64,000 nucleotides of DNA from Corbicula japonica (lineage: Eukaryota > Mollusca > Bivalvia > Venerida > Cyrenidae): assembly GCA_038501625.1 (NCBI GenBank), contig JAZAYU010000007.1:124001-188000 (forward strand), given 5' to 3'. The position numbers were made by a program, and so were the translations under genes. This document shows, in pieces, positions 32,835-44,268 of the stretch; within the stretch, counting starts at the first letter, position 1; the number at the start of each line of letters is the position of its first letter. The notes below the pieces were generated by a model, which was not told where the DNA came from, ran no database searches, and was given only the letters and a program-made list of their open reading frames with translations.

Positions 32835-33010
32835 CGCCACCGGGTACTTCAAATAGCCAACACTTGCAGGGTCGGTTTGACTGAGCCTTTTCATGGTCTG
32901 GGCTCTAATGGGAATGCATGTAACTGTCTACGCAGCCTAGCATCGGGTTGAGCGCTACTCAATGGTATGCATCGCTTTCAAAGTTGGTAAATGATAACAT
33001 TACTAATTGA
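32835..33010 (+). repeat. Dispersed repeat family G, copy
   Basis: Ordered blocks shared with copies at 37866, 38613, 39955, 40735, 48385, 51866 and 52727: a CACCG..CACG..AAATA-type start, a TTGCAG..TCGGTTTGA block, GAGCC..TTCATGG, an AATGG.AATGCAT block, and GGGTTGAGCGC.ACTCAAT. Pairs with 48385 across the A/B duplication. Confidence 0.7.
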
Positions 33011-33973
33011 AAGTTCGGGGAGACTTAAATATAATTTTCATAATACCAAGCGGGGCAACACCTGCCCCTAACCCTTCAAAAATGGTTGCGCGGGTATCCT
33101 GATATTAGTGTTCGTCATAATGAAATACCGAAAACCGATTTTATACTGATAACAGTACTGTCTGCTTTGTACGGAGATATCTCAAAGCTTCTTCCTTAGA
33201 CTGAACAAAAGTAACATGCAAATTATTTCCTGAACATTTGAAGTTTTAATATAATAAACTTAATTAAGGATTAATACGAAGAAACAGAGAAGGAACAGAT
33301 AGTAGAAGTATATCTATTATAATTGCATAAGAATTAGCAACATTTTAACCTTTTACTACTGATCTTCTAAAATATCAGATAACGTTGTTAGCTTACAGTG
33401 TGCCAAATAATGTTTTATTTTGATATATTCTTTAATTTTGAAGAAGCTGTTCATTAATTAACATAAGAGAAACCTTACGAGTATTCAAGATGTCTACAAC
33501 TAGTAGCCTGGAGCTAAGTAATACAAACCGAATCATCCGGAAAAATAATTATGAAAAAAAAAAAGAACTGGAAGCCATAGCTAATTAAACTACCGTGTAT
33601 TTGAATAAGAATCTGTTGATTGGAGCCCTTTGTCTCTGTCAGGTTCATGATAAACATGTAGATGTTGTCGAGCTTGCAAGCAGAGTTTCTATAAAAGTTG
33701 TTCGCACTGACTGAGACATCAATCATTATTTTAAAAACGAAGTAGAAGAACAAGTAGTTACACATATGTTAAAATAGCACGGGACATAATCATGAAACAA
33801 TCATTAGCAGAACTTTAAGCTAGTGACCTATACAACCCGGAAAAGTTGGTTGATGAGACAAAACGCATATTAATTGTTTGCTGATTTACTATCGGACCAG
33901 CATCTCACAGGAGTTGAATAAATCACGGCTTCAAATGGTAGTTGTAAGTGTATTAAGTATATAATTGCTATGT

Positions 33974-34123
33974 GCCCAAGGTTATAAAACTGAGCATGGA
34001 AACCAGTCTCAAATCTCAAGCATCTGATTGGCTGAAATGGCGATCAGTCGCCATTTCATTTCAGTCAATCAGATACTTGAGATTTGAGACTGGCTTCCAA
34101 TCTCAGCTTTATAACCTTCAGCC
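33974..34123. mobile_element. Palindromic MITE family P, copy 3 (best preserved)
   Basis: Almost the whole 150 bp folds on itself: the arm beginning GCCCAAGGTTATAAAACTGA and running through CAGTCTCAAATCTCAAGC and GGCTGAAATGGCGA is followed, after a 4-base centre, by its near-perfect reverse complement ending ATAACCTTCAGCC. No coding capacity; possible hairpin-forming transcript. Confidence 0.85.
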
Positions 34124-35234
34124 ATGGTCTTGAACAATTTGACATTTTCTATTGTAATGATATTGTTGTTTTGATGTATTGTTAATTTATTGACTAGTCT
34201 TTTGTATGTATATATTGCTCTTTTCTATTGTAAAAGGGTAACAAACCAGGAAATTATGGAATAAAACGTTAACGATAACAAGAACACTACAATTTTTTAA
34301 CCTCAAAAGCTCCTTGCAAAAGATCTTACAAAGAAAAGTGATCATATCACCTGATGAAATGAAATCCGCTTCTATTAAAGACTTTTCGTTTTGCTGATAA
34401 TGCATATTTCACTCCTTCTTTTATCAAATTTCTATTTTTATTGCTTTTATAGCACAATACTCTACTAATAATCATCTTAATTTTGTTTGACAATATTTTA
34501 TATCTTCCTTTTTGTCCATAATAAACACAATAACGTTCTTCTTTAAAACATTCCTTAGAGCTCCTGGATGCCTGGTTATTAACCCATCTTCATTTGATCG
34601 GCATGCTTTGTTAGCACCCGCCTTTTTCTTAACGATGTTATGAGCTTCGTATGTTTTATATGTTGTGGGGTTTTGCATGTCATACCATTGATTATTGCTT
34701 TTGAAAGCGGAAAGAATTGAAAGCTACGACCGACTGCCGGCGTTTCACTTTTTGAAATTGCTAAACAATTTTGGCCACGAAGCTTTGAATCGTTTAAGTT
34801 GATGGTGTCGATACAGTTGTGATTTTGAACTTCAAAAAGCGAACGTCTTTTATGTGAACGGATTTAAAATCAAAAGACGCTGCAATAGTACTCATTAGTG
34901 ATGCAATAGAACGCTATTTGAAACTTATGTGTTCATAATAATTTAAAATTGGCAAAATATAGAGACAAATAAAATGTAAATTGTAGTCATCCAGTAAGTA
35001 GTAAATTAGGTGCTCATTAATATAGTGCGAAAAACTTGTTGGTGTTGGACAACAAAGTACGGATGACACCATAGTTTGTTCTCAAAAAGTGGTACGCATA
35101 TGAATTATATTTATTACAATTGAATGACGGTGTGTGAAATACAAACGTTATGCCTCTACAATTTTTAAATTCGTTTATATTAAATCATAATTGAGGTTGT
35201 TTTATAACTGCGTATCTCACTACAAAATTAGGTA

Positions 35235-35690
35235 GAGCAGATGTTTTCAAGTAAATTTCTTGCTTATTTGACTCCAGGTGCTCTGGTCTCGGTAAGATCA
35301 TTGAGTACCCACCTTTTTGCTTTGCAATGCTATTTGCTTCTTATGCTTTATATTATGTTTGTGTCCTTCTGCATGCAAAATAATCGAGCTGAAGAGTGGG
35401 TTGCAGTTTGTTTTAACCAAGACAACTTGTGCTTGTTTGTTCATATGAGATCCTGTTGGGGCAAGTGTGAGGTTGAAGCACCCTAGGACTTAGTTTAAAC
35501 ACACAGTGGCAATTTGATTTGCCACTGACCGTTCCAAGGCGGTAGCCCCTCGGGTTCTCATTTGTGTAAATTGCTGGTGGTGTCTGATTTGAAGCTGATC
35601 ATTTTATTTACCATGCTCTTTCTTTCTCTTCTTCTTGGCTTTGTGGGGAGGCTGTGTCTTCTGAATGTGGCAATTCCTGATGTGCATGGT
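35235..35690 (-). repeat. Repeat family R, near full-length copy
   Basis: On the minus strand from GCACATCAGGAATTGCCACAT (35690 side) through CACAGCCTCCCC, the GCCACTGTGTG block, CACACTTGCCCCAACAGGAT and AAGCAAATAGCATTGCAAAG to GCACCTGGAGTCAAATAAGC. A plus-strand open frame (35241-35486) is a shadow of this repeat. Confidence 0.82.
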
Positions 35691-36014
35691 AACTTTTTAT
35701 TATTACAATTATTTTTTATTAATAGCTTACCATAAAATATGTTCTGTGCAAGTTTTCTGATTATCAAACATGTTATATGCATCTATTGTGATTACAAGGT
35801 TTATCTTTGATATAAATTTTTTTGATCGCAGATTATCAAGTTTTGATATTTATTAAAAAAGTCGTTTCTGATATTTTGCCAATTGCATAAGTAGGATGCA
35901 CCTTTACTGATTCTTGTGCCACGATTATGAACTGAGATTAGAGAATTTCAGTTTTTTATCTTCTGCCCTGTTTCATGTTATGATTTATCATCTCAAGTTG
36001 TTAAAACTGATTGT

Positions 36015-36110
36015 CAAAAAAGTAATATATGCATATCAAAATCGCCACACTCACAAAACACAGCCTCCCCACGCAGCGAAAAGGAAGAGAGGAAAACATG
36101 TTAGTCTAAC
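36015..36110 (+). repeat. Repeat family R, 5' fragment
   Basis: Only the first ~95 bp: TATGCATATCA, TCGCCACACTCACAAAACAC, CCTCCCCACGCAGCGAAAAG. Confidence 0.8.
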
Positions 36111-36536
36111 GTCTTACCTTTTTACTGTGTATTTGGTTTGTCAGACGAATACAATATCACACGCGATGTTTTAAGAGTTAAAAAGTTCAAAAATTAACAT
36201 TTCTGCATGCCTATGTCATACCTCATTCTTTCCATTATCTTTCAACCACTTACGCCAAACAAATATATGTCATAGCGTAAAGGCATTATTCCAATCGTGC
36301 GCTATATTGCTCTATTCGGTTAAAGCTTCTTGTTTGATTGCATCTTCTCCCTTTCTTATTGCGCAGTAAAATGCCAGTGTCATGGCTTTAAATGTTTATC
36401 GCTTTATTTGCTATTCTTCACGTTCAGGTGCCTCTAACGTTTTACACAGTTTCAAAGGTTTTATCGTCAGCAAATTAAACTGTTAATATATCAAAATATG
36501 TTAAAAATATTAGTGTCTATTTACTAGGATAAAGAG

Positions 36537-36980
36537 AAATATGCATATCAGGATTCATCACACTCACAAAACACAGCCTCCCTACGCAGCGGAAAAGCAG
36601 AGTGGAAAATAGAGTTTACTGTTATAAGTATAACAATTCAAATAAGACGCCACAAACAATTAAGGACATAGAGCACCCTTGGGGTTACCGCCTTGGAACG
36701 GTCAGCGGCAAAACAAATAGCCACTGGGGGTATAAACCAGGTTCTTGGGTGCAACAACATCACACTTGCCCCAACAGGTTCTTATATCAACAAACAAGTA
36801 CAAGTTGTCAAATCTCCAATCAGCTTAACAATGTTTCATGCAAAAGCCCACAAACATATAAAACATAAGAAGCTAATAGCATTGCAAAGCAAAATAAGCG
36901 AGTACTCGATGATCTTACCGAGAACAAAGCACCTGGAGCCAAATCAGCAAAAACACGATGACAGGGATAGAAGAAACTTA
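36537..36980 (+). repeat. Repeat family R, near full-length copy
   Basis: Full order from TATGCATATCAGGATTCATC to AAACACGATGACAGGGATAG. Unit B lacks it at the matching site (about 50505), so insertion or deletion happened after the A/B duplication. Two overlapping open frames here (36602-36868, 36693-37118) mostly read repeat sequence. Confidence 0.82.
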
Positions 36981-37280
36981 TTTGTAAAGTACTGTTTAGG
37001 TTACATGCTACTTGTTTACTGCTGCGTCGAAGATGCGAAGTTCAGAATATGTGTCGATAAAGCATTGATGAGTAAATGGGATGGAGTAAATCGTTTTCTT
37101 TTCACCGCTTTTCTCTGAATTGTGTTATTTAATTTAACAAATTCTCCAGAGAAACCATTCTAAATCTCACTTATCAATTTGAAACACTTTAAAAACCTTT
37201 TAGGAAATTAAATATGTCGTAATGCATTGCGTTCAGTTTTCTTTTTTTCAAATTAATGCCTTACCTAACAATGACACAGA

Positions 37281-37856
37281 CTTTCAAAACCAGTTCGACT
37301 TTCGACATTCAAAACCAGTTTGACATTTAAAATTCAGTTCGACGTTCGACATTCCAAACCAGTTCGACGTTCGACATTCAAATTGTAGTTCGACGTTCGA
37401 CATTCAAAACCCGTTCGACTTTCGACATTCCATATCAGTTCGTAATTCGACATCCAAAACCAGTCCGACGTTCGACATTCGAAACCAGTTCGACGTTCGA
37501 CATTCAATGCAGTTCGACGTTCGATATTCGAAACAAGTTCGACATTCAAAACCAGTTCAACGTTCGACACTTAAAACCAGTGCGATGTTCGATATTCAAA
37601 ATGCAATTCGACATTCATAACCAGTTTGACGTTCGACATACAAAACCAGTTTGACCTTCAAATTGCAGTTCGACTTTCGATATTCAAAACAAGTCCCACA
37701 ATCGACATTCAAAATGCAGTTCGACGTTCGACATTCAAAACCAGTTCGACATTCAAAATGCAGTTCGACGTTCGATATTCAAAACCAGTTCGACGTTTGA
37801 CATTAAAAGTACGATTCGTCGTTCGACATTCAAAACCAGTTCGACGTTCGACATTC
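37281..37856 (+). repeat. Minisatellite, ~24-bp unit
   Basis: About two dozen units of CAGTTCGACGTTCGACATTC plus AAAAC, with variants (TTTCGAC, GATATTC, GCAGTTC). Absent from the same place in unit B (about 50760). Because the unit is often a multiple of three, long frames stay open on both strands (repeated R-S-T-F-K and V-E-R-R-T-G-F-E-C), but that is a by-product of periodicity. Confidence 0.9.
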
Positions 37857-37865
37857 ACACGACAA

Positions 37866-38070
37866 ATATGTAAATATTGCAGACTCAGTTTGTGTAAGCC
37901 TGTTCGTGGACAGCAACATCAGATTATTGCTTACGCCGCCTAGCACAGGGTTGAGCGTAATTCAATATTGACACCCATAAACAATACTATTTCGATCCAT
38001 CCCAAACGATGGTGTGCATATGGCGGTAAACAATATCCACTTTGTGGTACAAATACGGCTCAACCACCTA
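37866..38070 (+). repeat. Dispersed repeat family G, copy
   Basis: Family blocks AAATATTGCAGACTCAGTTT, GCCTGTTCGTGG, GGGTTGAGCGTAATTCAATA and AACGATGGTGTGCATATGGC. It follows directly on the minisatellite. Confidence 0.7.
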
Positions 38071-38612
38071 ACCAACCGTGCAAGAGACAGACGCAGTACA
38101 TACCATCCACATCTCCTGAAAACGATATTTTTAGTATGCCTTTATACTGCCATCCACAATGACTGAAATTCTGAATGGTTTTAAATAAGCATATTACGAT
38201 AAAGAGAGGTAACGGAACGAAAACTTCACTTAACAGAGATTTTCCAGTTTCAGTTTCATAATCTTGTGGCAAGAACCTGTAAAGATTTCGCCTTCAAATA
38301 GACATTCGCAAAAAATTATGCATTGCTGGTCATGATTCTTTCAAAATATCGAAACTTGGTCATCTGCGATTATAAAATGTCATATTAATGATACACCTTG
38401 AAAGCACAATATATGTCAAAAGACATGTAGCTTCTTATAAGGACTATCACACAACTTGTTCAGTATATATCTAATGGCTACACTGTATAACTCACAAACA
38501 AATGAAACAGATTATTTGAACACCCATGCTTTACCTAATATTCTGATGTATGCAAGTATAAAAACAACCTCTCTTCCGTTTTCATTAAAACGAACTTAAA
38601 ACTGATGAAAAT

Positions 38613-38790
38613 GGAACTTTGAAGACCTCCAAACTTACAAAATATGAATATACTGCATGCTTGGTTTGAGCCTGTTCATGGGCAGTAATAGAAATGCATA
38701 CTTCACTCAATATTTTTCCCAATAAACTGTACAATATTGATCCAATCTAAACGATGGTATGCATATGGCAGAGAACATGGAACCTACAAC
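38613..38790 (+). repeat. Dispersed repeat family G, copy
   Basis: GGAACTTTGAAGACC, TTTGAGCCTGTTCATGGGCA, GAAATGCATAC and AACGATGGTATGCATATGGC blocks in family order. Confidence 0.7.
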
Positions 38791-39954
38791 GCGTTTTTTT
38801 TAGATTAATACATGTACCATTCCATGTTCAGCGGTGTATGGTCTCGACGACCTTCAAAGATTTAATGTACGGGGAGTCTTTTCACAGCCGCCACACGGCA
38901 CAAACAACGCTACTGTGATATTAAAAGTGATATAAAATAATTTAAAACACCATGCATACACATTTAAACCAGTACTCTTTGATTGTTTGCAGAAGTGCAT
39001 TTCATGTGGAACAGTTTCGTTCACTTATAATCATTTAAAATTTGCTGATATAGCAAAAAGTGACATTATATCTATTTTTATTTAATTACTTTTTGGATAC
39101 TGGACTGCTGCAATATTTAAACGTAAAACCAATTTCGTGTCTAGTGAAACCTTTGCTAATAAAAATAATAAGTGTTTGCGGGAAAATGATACCATTTTCA
39201 TACTGAACCAAAAGCGCGATGAATGTACTGATGGGGCGAATAGAATATTTTCAGGGGTACTATTCAGCTTTTATGATTTTATTTTATATCCCCAAACACT
39301 CATTTGTGAAAATTGCATGAAAACGAAGCGTTATCCATCTCTAATCAGTTTCGATGTATTTCTATATAATTGTAGATTAAGGGCGAAAACGAAAATACTG
39401 ACTAAACTTTATTTCTTTTGAGTATATAATTTTCCCAAACACTGTCTTGATTAGAAAAAAGTTTAATGCAAAGAAGGTATTGACGATTTCTTTTTCTTTA
39501 TCGTTTAATATAAAGTTTTATTGATATAGATCTTTCTTCCTTTGATAAATTTGATTCAGAAATAAATTGCAAAAAGAACGCTTTCAAAGCACTCATTTTC
39601 CACACAATTAATTTTACAATCTGGTGACAGAATATTAAGATTAAATGAATTAATCGGAATATAACTGTGCCCCTGAGATTAACTTGATCATCAAAACCCA
39701 TCTTTCATCGTTTTTTTTTAAACTGCTTCTGCTTAAACGTATAATTAATCAAATATCCAACCTTTTTTGTTATTCCACATCGCTCTAAAAATTATTTTAG
39801 TGCAAATAATATATATCATCAAGAATAAAAAACATGTAGAAAAGAGAGTCGATATCCTTTCATTTTGAAACACAGAGAGTTTTGTTTTTCAAAAAACTAA
39901 GTAAAAATAATACGACCTTTTATTTTCTTTAATTTATAAACAGATGAAATAAAG

Positions 39955-40110
39955 GAACTTTGAAATCCATCGAACACGCTATAATAACCAAAAAAGGCAG
40001 ACTGTTTTGTTGAGCCTGTTCACGAGCAGTAACTGAACTTCACATCATTACTAGCCACGCTGCCAAGCCCCGGGTTAAGAGCGCATCTCAATTTTTTTCA
40101 CAGATTGAAA
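39955..40110 (+). repeat. Dispersed repeat family G, copy
   Basis: GGAACTTTGAAATCCATCGA, GAGCCTGTTCACGAGCAGTA, CGGGTTAAGAGCGCATCTCA. Pairs with 51866 across the A/B duplication. Confidence 0.7.
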
Positions 40111-40410
40111 TATCGTAATCGTGATCATGTTGGTTTCAAACCTTGGACTCTTATGCTCTAGTCGGTTATTTTAGATCTGAAGGGTTTGCAAACATTTTTA
40201 AATGACTCGGGCTGAAAAAAACAAACAAGATGCGTTTGCGAAAAATATTTTGATATGAAAGTATGTCTTGAAATAATTGAATAAGTCTTATTTAATTACT
40301 GCTGCTATCGTTTACTACTTTTGAAGCCCGTTGAGCATGAAATATATGTTTGTGTAAATATTGAGTAGCACTCAACCCGTTGCAAGGCGTCGTAGACAGT
40401 AATGAGCATA

Positions 40411-40588
40411 CAGTCAAACCTGTGCTAAAGACCACCTGTACAGAAAGACCAACTGTGGACAAAGACCACGCTTTATTTGTCCCACTTGCTGATTTAAAGA
40501 ACATTTTTACCTGTGAACAAAGACCACCTACCTTTAAAGACCACTTTTGGGTTCTCCCCTTAGTGGTCTGAGTAGACAGGTTTGACTG
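40411..40588. mobile_element. Tc1/mariner-type MITE with TA duplication
   Basis: Perfect 13-bp ends CAGTCAAACCTGT and ACAGGTTTGACTG bordered by TA on both sides (40409-40410, 40589-40590). The interior repeats AAAGACCAC four times and ends GTGGTCT. This matches a widespread class of TA-targeting non-autonomous elements. 178 bp; the open frame crossing it (40380-40571) is not a gene. Confidence 0.85.
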
Positions 40589-40734
40589 TAGTATTATTTC
40601 TGCCCATGATCAATTTTCCATACTTGATTTTTATTTTTTTTTATGAAGCTCGTCTTCACTTCTAATCTATATGAGCAAACAACTATAATTATAGATTAGA
40701 AATAACAAACTTTGTGTTATGTAATAGATGCAAA

Positions 40735-40930
40735 GGGAACTTTGAAAGCCACCGAACACGAAATGTATGAAAATATTGCACGCTCAGTCTGATTAAGTAT
40801 GTTCATGGGCAGTAATGGAAATGCATACCACCACGCTGGATGAGCGCAACTCAATATTTGCACCAGTGAACACTTTATTTTCAATCATCGCGAATGACGG
40901 TGAACAAGGAACCTTCCATACGTTATTCCA
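40735..40930 (+). repeat. Dispersed repeat family G, copy
   Basis: GGGAACTTTGAAAGCCACCG, AATATTGCACGCTCAGTCTG, TTCATGGGCAGTAATGGAAA, GAGCGCAACTCAATATTTGC. Pairs with 52727 across the duplication. Confidence 0.75.
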
Positions 40931-43374
40931 TGATCAGCGGAATATGGTCCTCAGATAAAATAAAATATTTATCTTAAACGAGAAAACCGGAATAAAATAG
41001 AATTTTGACAGGGGATTTGATAAAATAAATCCTGCATATCACAAAGTACGCCGAAAACTTAGAAACCTGAAAGTAAATCCTAGTGGTGATTGAACATTAT
41101 CTTAATCTAAACTTGGTGGGATATTAAAAGCACCAATCTTAAAATTGACTAAAGCAAAATTATTTTAGATGGGGGATGGGCACATGGGATTTCATCAACA
41201 ACATTCAAAGGACGTAACTGATAACTGCACTGATTGAATGTACTGTTTTGGTAAATGAAATTTGAAAAAAATGTTTCTAGACCACTTTCAAGACTGCGAA
41301 TCTTCTCATAAGTTTAGAGGATTTACCTTAACCTGATATTTAAGGTTAGGAAATAAACCAAAAATAACTTGACAAGTTGTCTATGGAAATATATGGGATT
41401 ATGTTCTGAAATAAAAGTGTGCATGGTATTCGTATGTAATATATTATCATTATCTTCGAATGTGCTTTAGAAAAAAGTACAATCTGATGGAAATCAAAGC
41501 CAGGAAATGTCAGTTATTGGTCTATAATTTATATTTTAAATTTCATAACGTCCAATTAAATATCTTTTCTTAAAATATTTTTACGACAACCTATACATCT
41601 GATTCAGAAGATTTTTACATCAGAGACATAAATCATTCTAAAGATACAATTATTTAATACTTCTTTCGTGAGAAGAATTAATCAAATGTTTATTCTCATA
41701 AAGCTTTAAGATTTGTTGCAGATATTCAAGGTTTTTCTAAAGTGGGATTTCTTTCAAACCTAAGTAGACCTTAACACTCTTGTATGAAAGATACGATTTC
41801 AAAGACATAGTAGATATTTTACTGATCAAGATACATGCTGATATTGCTCAGACCTTCCCTGATAGTTTGCGATGAGCCTGTCTAATATGTTACTACATGT
41901 ATGAACTACGTATGAAGTCTATACGGTTTGAAATACTGTCAAGAAAATCTCTGATTGCGAGAAACGTTTCCAGAATTACTCATTAATCTATTGTTTCTAG
42001 TTTGTGTTTGTACTACGAGTTATAATAAATAGATAAGGCTCTGTTAATTTCGTTTTAAAATTGCCATCAACATAGTCATATTACGGTCCAGTTTAAGGTA
42101 TCATATTTGTCCAAAATGTCCTCCCTGCAAGAAGTAAGAATGTTTATCAGAATAAACTACGTTCATCAGCGTTTACCACGAAACTTTGATAAATGGGCCT
42201 TTTGGGGGTAAGGGTCTGGTGGGATTGACCAAGGTATCTCAGTTTGTAGGGTGTTTGAATCTATGTGGCTGGGCGTTGTCACCGAAGCGTTTTGATTTCC
42301 GCTCCGAGTCTATTTCAATTAGAAATATATATTGGCAGTTAGAAATTTGAGTGTAAAAGTGATATAATAAGATAATTAGATATAAAAAAGCAAACCAACA
42401 TTTTGTCTCTGAAATAGCACCAAGTATGAAAATCTCAGACTACGAAACCACATTAACATTTTGAATATTATTTCATGTAATTACATACTATGTTTTCGCG
42501 TTTTCGTTATATTAATTTAAGGCGTAATAGGAACTGAATATTTTTCTAATCCCCGTCAAGAAAATCAGATGCGTTGTAATTCATAATTACTTGCATTATA
42601 ATTAGTCAGAAATTAAATAAGTTTACTCACAGTTGGCAATCTTTATCGGATGACGATCGAAAGCGAATCCAATTTCGGTCTTGGATAGGTCACCAACTAC
42701 ATGCCAATTTTCTGTTGTTGTTTTCTTTAAATATCATTTTATCAGTAAATGAAGTCAATTCTCAATTTGCTTGATATATCAGGTAATTATGAGGTTGGCG
42801 CTTTATATAACCGTATTTATATTCCCGAAGAAAATAATATCTAATACTCGTGAATCGGAAAACTTTGTCTCGGCCAACACAATGCTAACCTCTGACGTCA
42901 TAAAGTGGTAAATCTTTTACAGTTAGTCATGAGGACACCTGATTTGTGGCTGTCACAACATGGCGCAAAACTTCATTAAGGTCATGCCACATGGTTTTAA
43001 CTGTAAATAGATCTCGTTTCAAATCAATTGAATCCTGGCCAATGATATTTCGAAAGTTATTTTTTGTTTCATTATGTCCACTGTGTCTTTTTGCTAATAA
43101 TTGCTTTTTATGAAAAAACAACAACGAGATACTGCTTCCTGCGCAAATAGCTGAAATTATTAATTTGCAAAGAAATTTCCCTAAAGTTGATTGATAATTT
43201 GATATGTGTACATATTTACGGATCGGCCGTGTATGTTTTTTAAATTAACTACAAATTATTATGAATAAACACTAAGGAAAATTGAGACATAAAGATGACA
43301 CATCTACCTTATACCATAGTGAATTGAAATACAATTTGATTTATATAACCAACAGGAGGATAAAGCTAACCTTT

Positions 43375-43578
43375 CTTAAGTCGCAATTTGTTTTGTCACT
43401 GACCGTTCCAATGCTGTATCCCCAAAGGTTCTCTTTTTCGTTAATTGTTTGTGGCGTCTATTTGAATTGACATATTTGCATGTACTTATAACAAACATGC
43501 TCTCTCTTCCTCTCTTCTTTTTCGCTGCGTGAGGAGGCTGTGTTTTGTGAGTGTTGCGATTCCTGATATGCATATTTC
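43375..43578 (-). repeat. Repeat family R, 5' portion
   Basis: Minus strand from TATGCATATCAGGAATCGCA through ACACAGCCTCCTCACGCAGC and CACAAACAATTAACG to GAACGGTCAGTGACAAAAC. Lies past the end of unit A similarity. Confidence 0.8.
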
Positions 43579-43839
43579 ATTTTTTAATGTCTTTTTAGCA
43601 TACACACAATTTTTATAGTATACAATATTTTATTGTGAACACATATACAAAGGACAAACATGACTAAAGAAATGAAGCATTTTGAATTTAACTATGATGA
43701 TCTTATATTACATATTTATTGCATCTCATACATACAATTTGTATAACTAATATATGTTTACTATTTGTTGGGATTATATTTAGCAAAACAATAATGTATA
43801 CTCCGCCATTTGGCTTTAGGCTAATCAAGACTTTGACGT

Positions 43840-44268
43840 AACATCACTTAAACTCCCTCACTTAGAGCAGGTCGAAATGAAGACCACTTAGTTAATATTT
43901 GAAAACAATACCACTCTACAAGTGTCCTATATTACAGTCATATGGACCCGGTTTCAGCGAAAATACCTTTAAATAGTGAAGCTAGAATATTTGACTACCA
44001 ACCAACTAAATTGACTGATTTTTGGGATGCAATGTATTCGTAACTACTAGTCAATACCTATCTGCGATATCCCAAAAACCAGTCAATTTACCTGACTTCC
44101 ATTGATTTAATGGCGGCTGCGCACCCTTTAAGTCATATTAGTAAATTTTCTAACTTCACTATTTAGAGGTATTTTTCGCTGAAACCGGGTCCCTATGATT
44201 ACAGCGAGACTACCCGACTATTTAGACTACTTTTTTCCAGTTCCAAAGGTGGTGAGGTTTCACTGTAG
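43840..44268. mobile_element. TA-type MITE, host of a nested element (tentative)
   Basis: The right side reads GGTGGTGAGGTTTCACTGTAG, a CAGTGAAACCTC-type end. The left side has AAGACCACTT and CCACTC motifs of the same kind but no clean mirror end. A second MITE (43943-44193) sits inside. Confidence 0.4.
43943..44193. mobile_element. Foldback MITE with TA duplication
   Basis: About 45-bp inverted ends: left GGACCCGGTTTCAGCGAAAA continuing TACCTTTAAATAGTGAAG, right its reverse complement with few changes. TA flanks both sides (43941-43942, 44194-44195). A second inner inverted pair (TTGACTGATTTTTGGGAT / ATCCCAAAAACCAGTCAA) makes the whole 251 bp foldable. Confidence 0.85.

Larger units (their letters stand above)
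28560..43200 (+). repeat. Segmental duplication, unit A
   Basis: Collinear with unit B (about 44470-55080) in direct orientation. Anchor pairs: 28935/44865 (AGTTGAACACGATATGA), 30035/46175, 33115/49140 (ACTGTCTGCTTTG), 33610/49950 (GGAGCCCTTTGTCTCTGTCA), 36990/50500 (GCGTCGAAGATGCGAAGTTC), 37160/50670, 39560/51520 (AACGCTTTCAAAGCACT), 40735/52725, 41980/54035, 43020/54915. The offset falls from about 16 kb to about 12 kb, mostly because extra insertions sit in A. Similarity is about 80-90 percent by eye, so the event is old. Confidence 0.85.

Noticed and set aside
37334..37943. Repetitive proteins on both strands (V-E-R-R-T-G-F-E-C and R-S-T-F-K types)
   Set aside because: By-product of a ~24-bp minisatellite lacking stops; the second array at 59 kb does the same.
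42927..43124. Minus-strand peptide with S-I-D-L-K-R-D-L and H-D-L-N-E-V-L-R segments
   Set aside because: The matching part of unit B (about 54850-55010) has 5- and 17-base deletions that break the frame, so there is no evidence of coding constraint.
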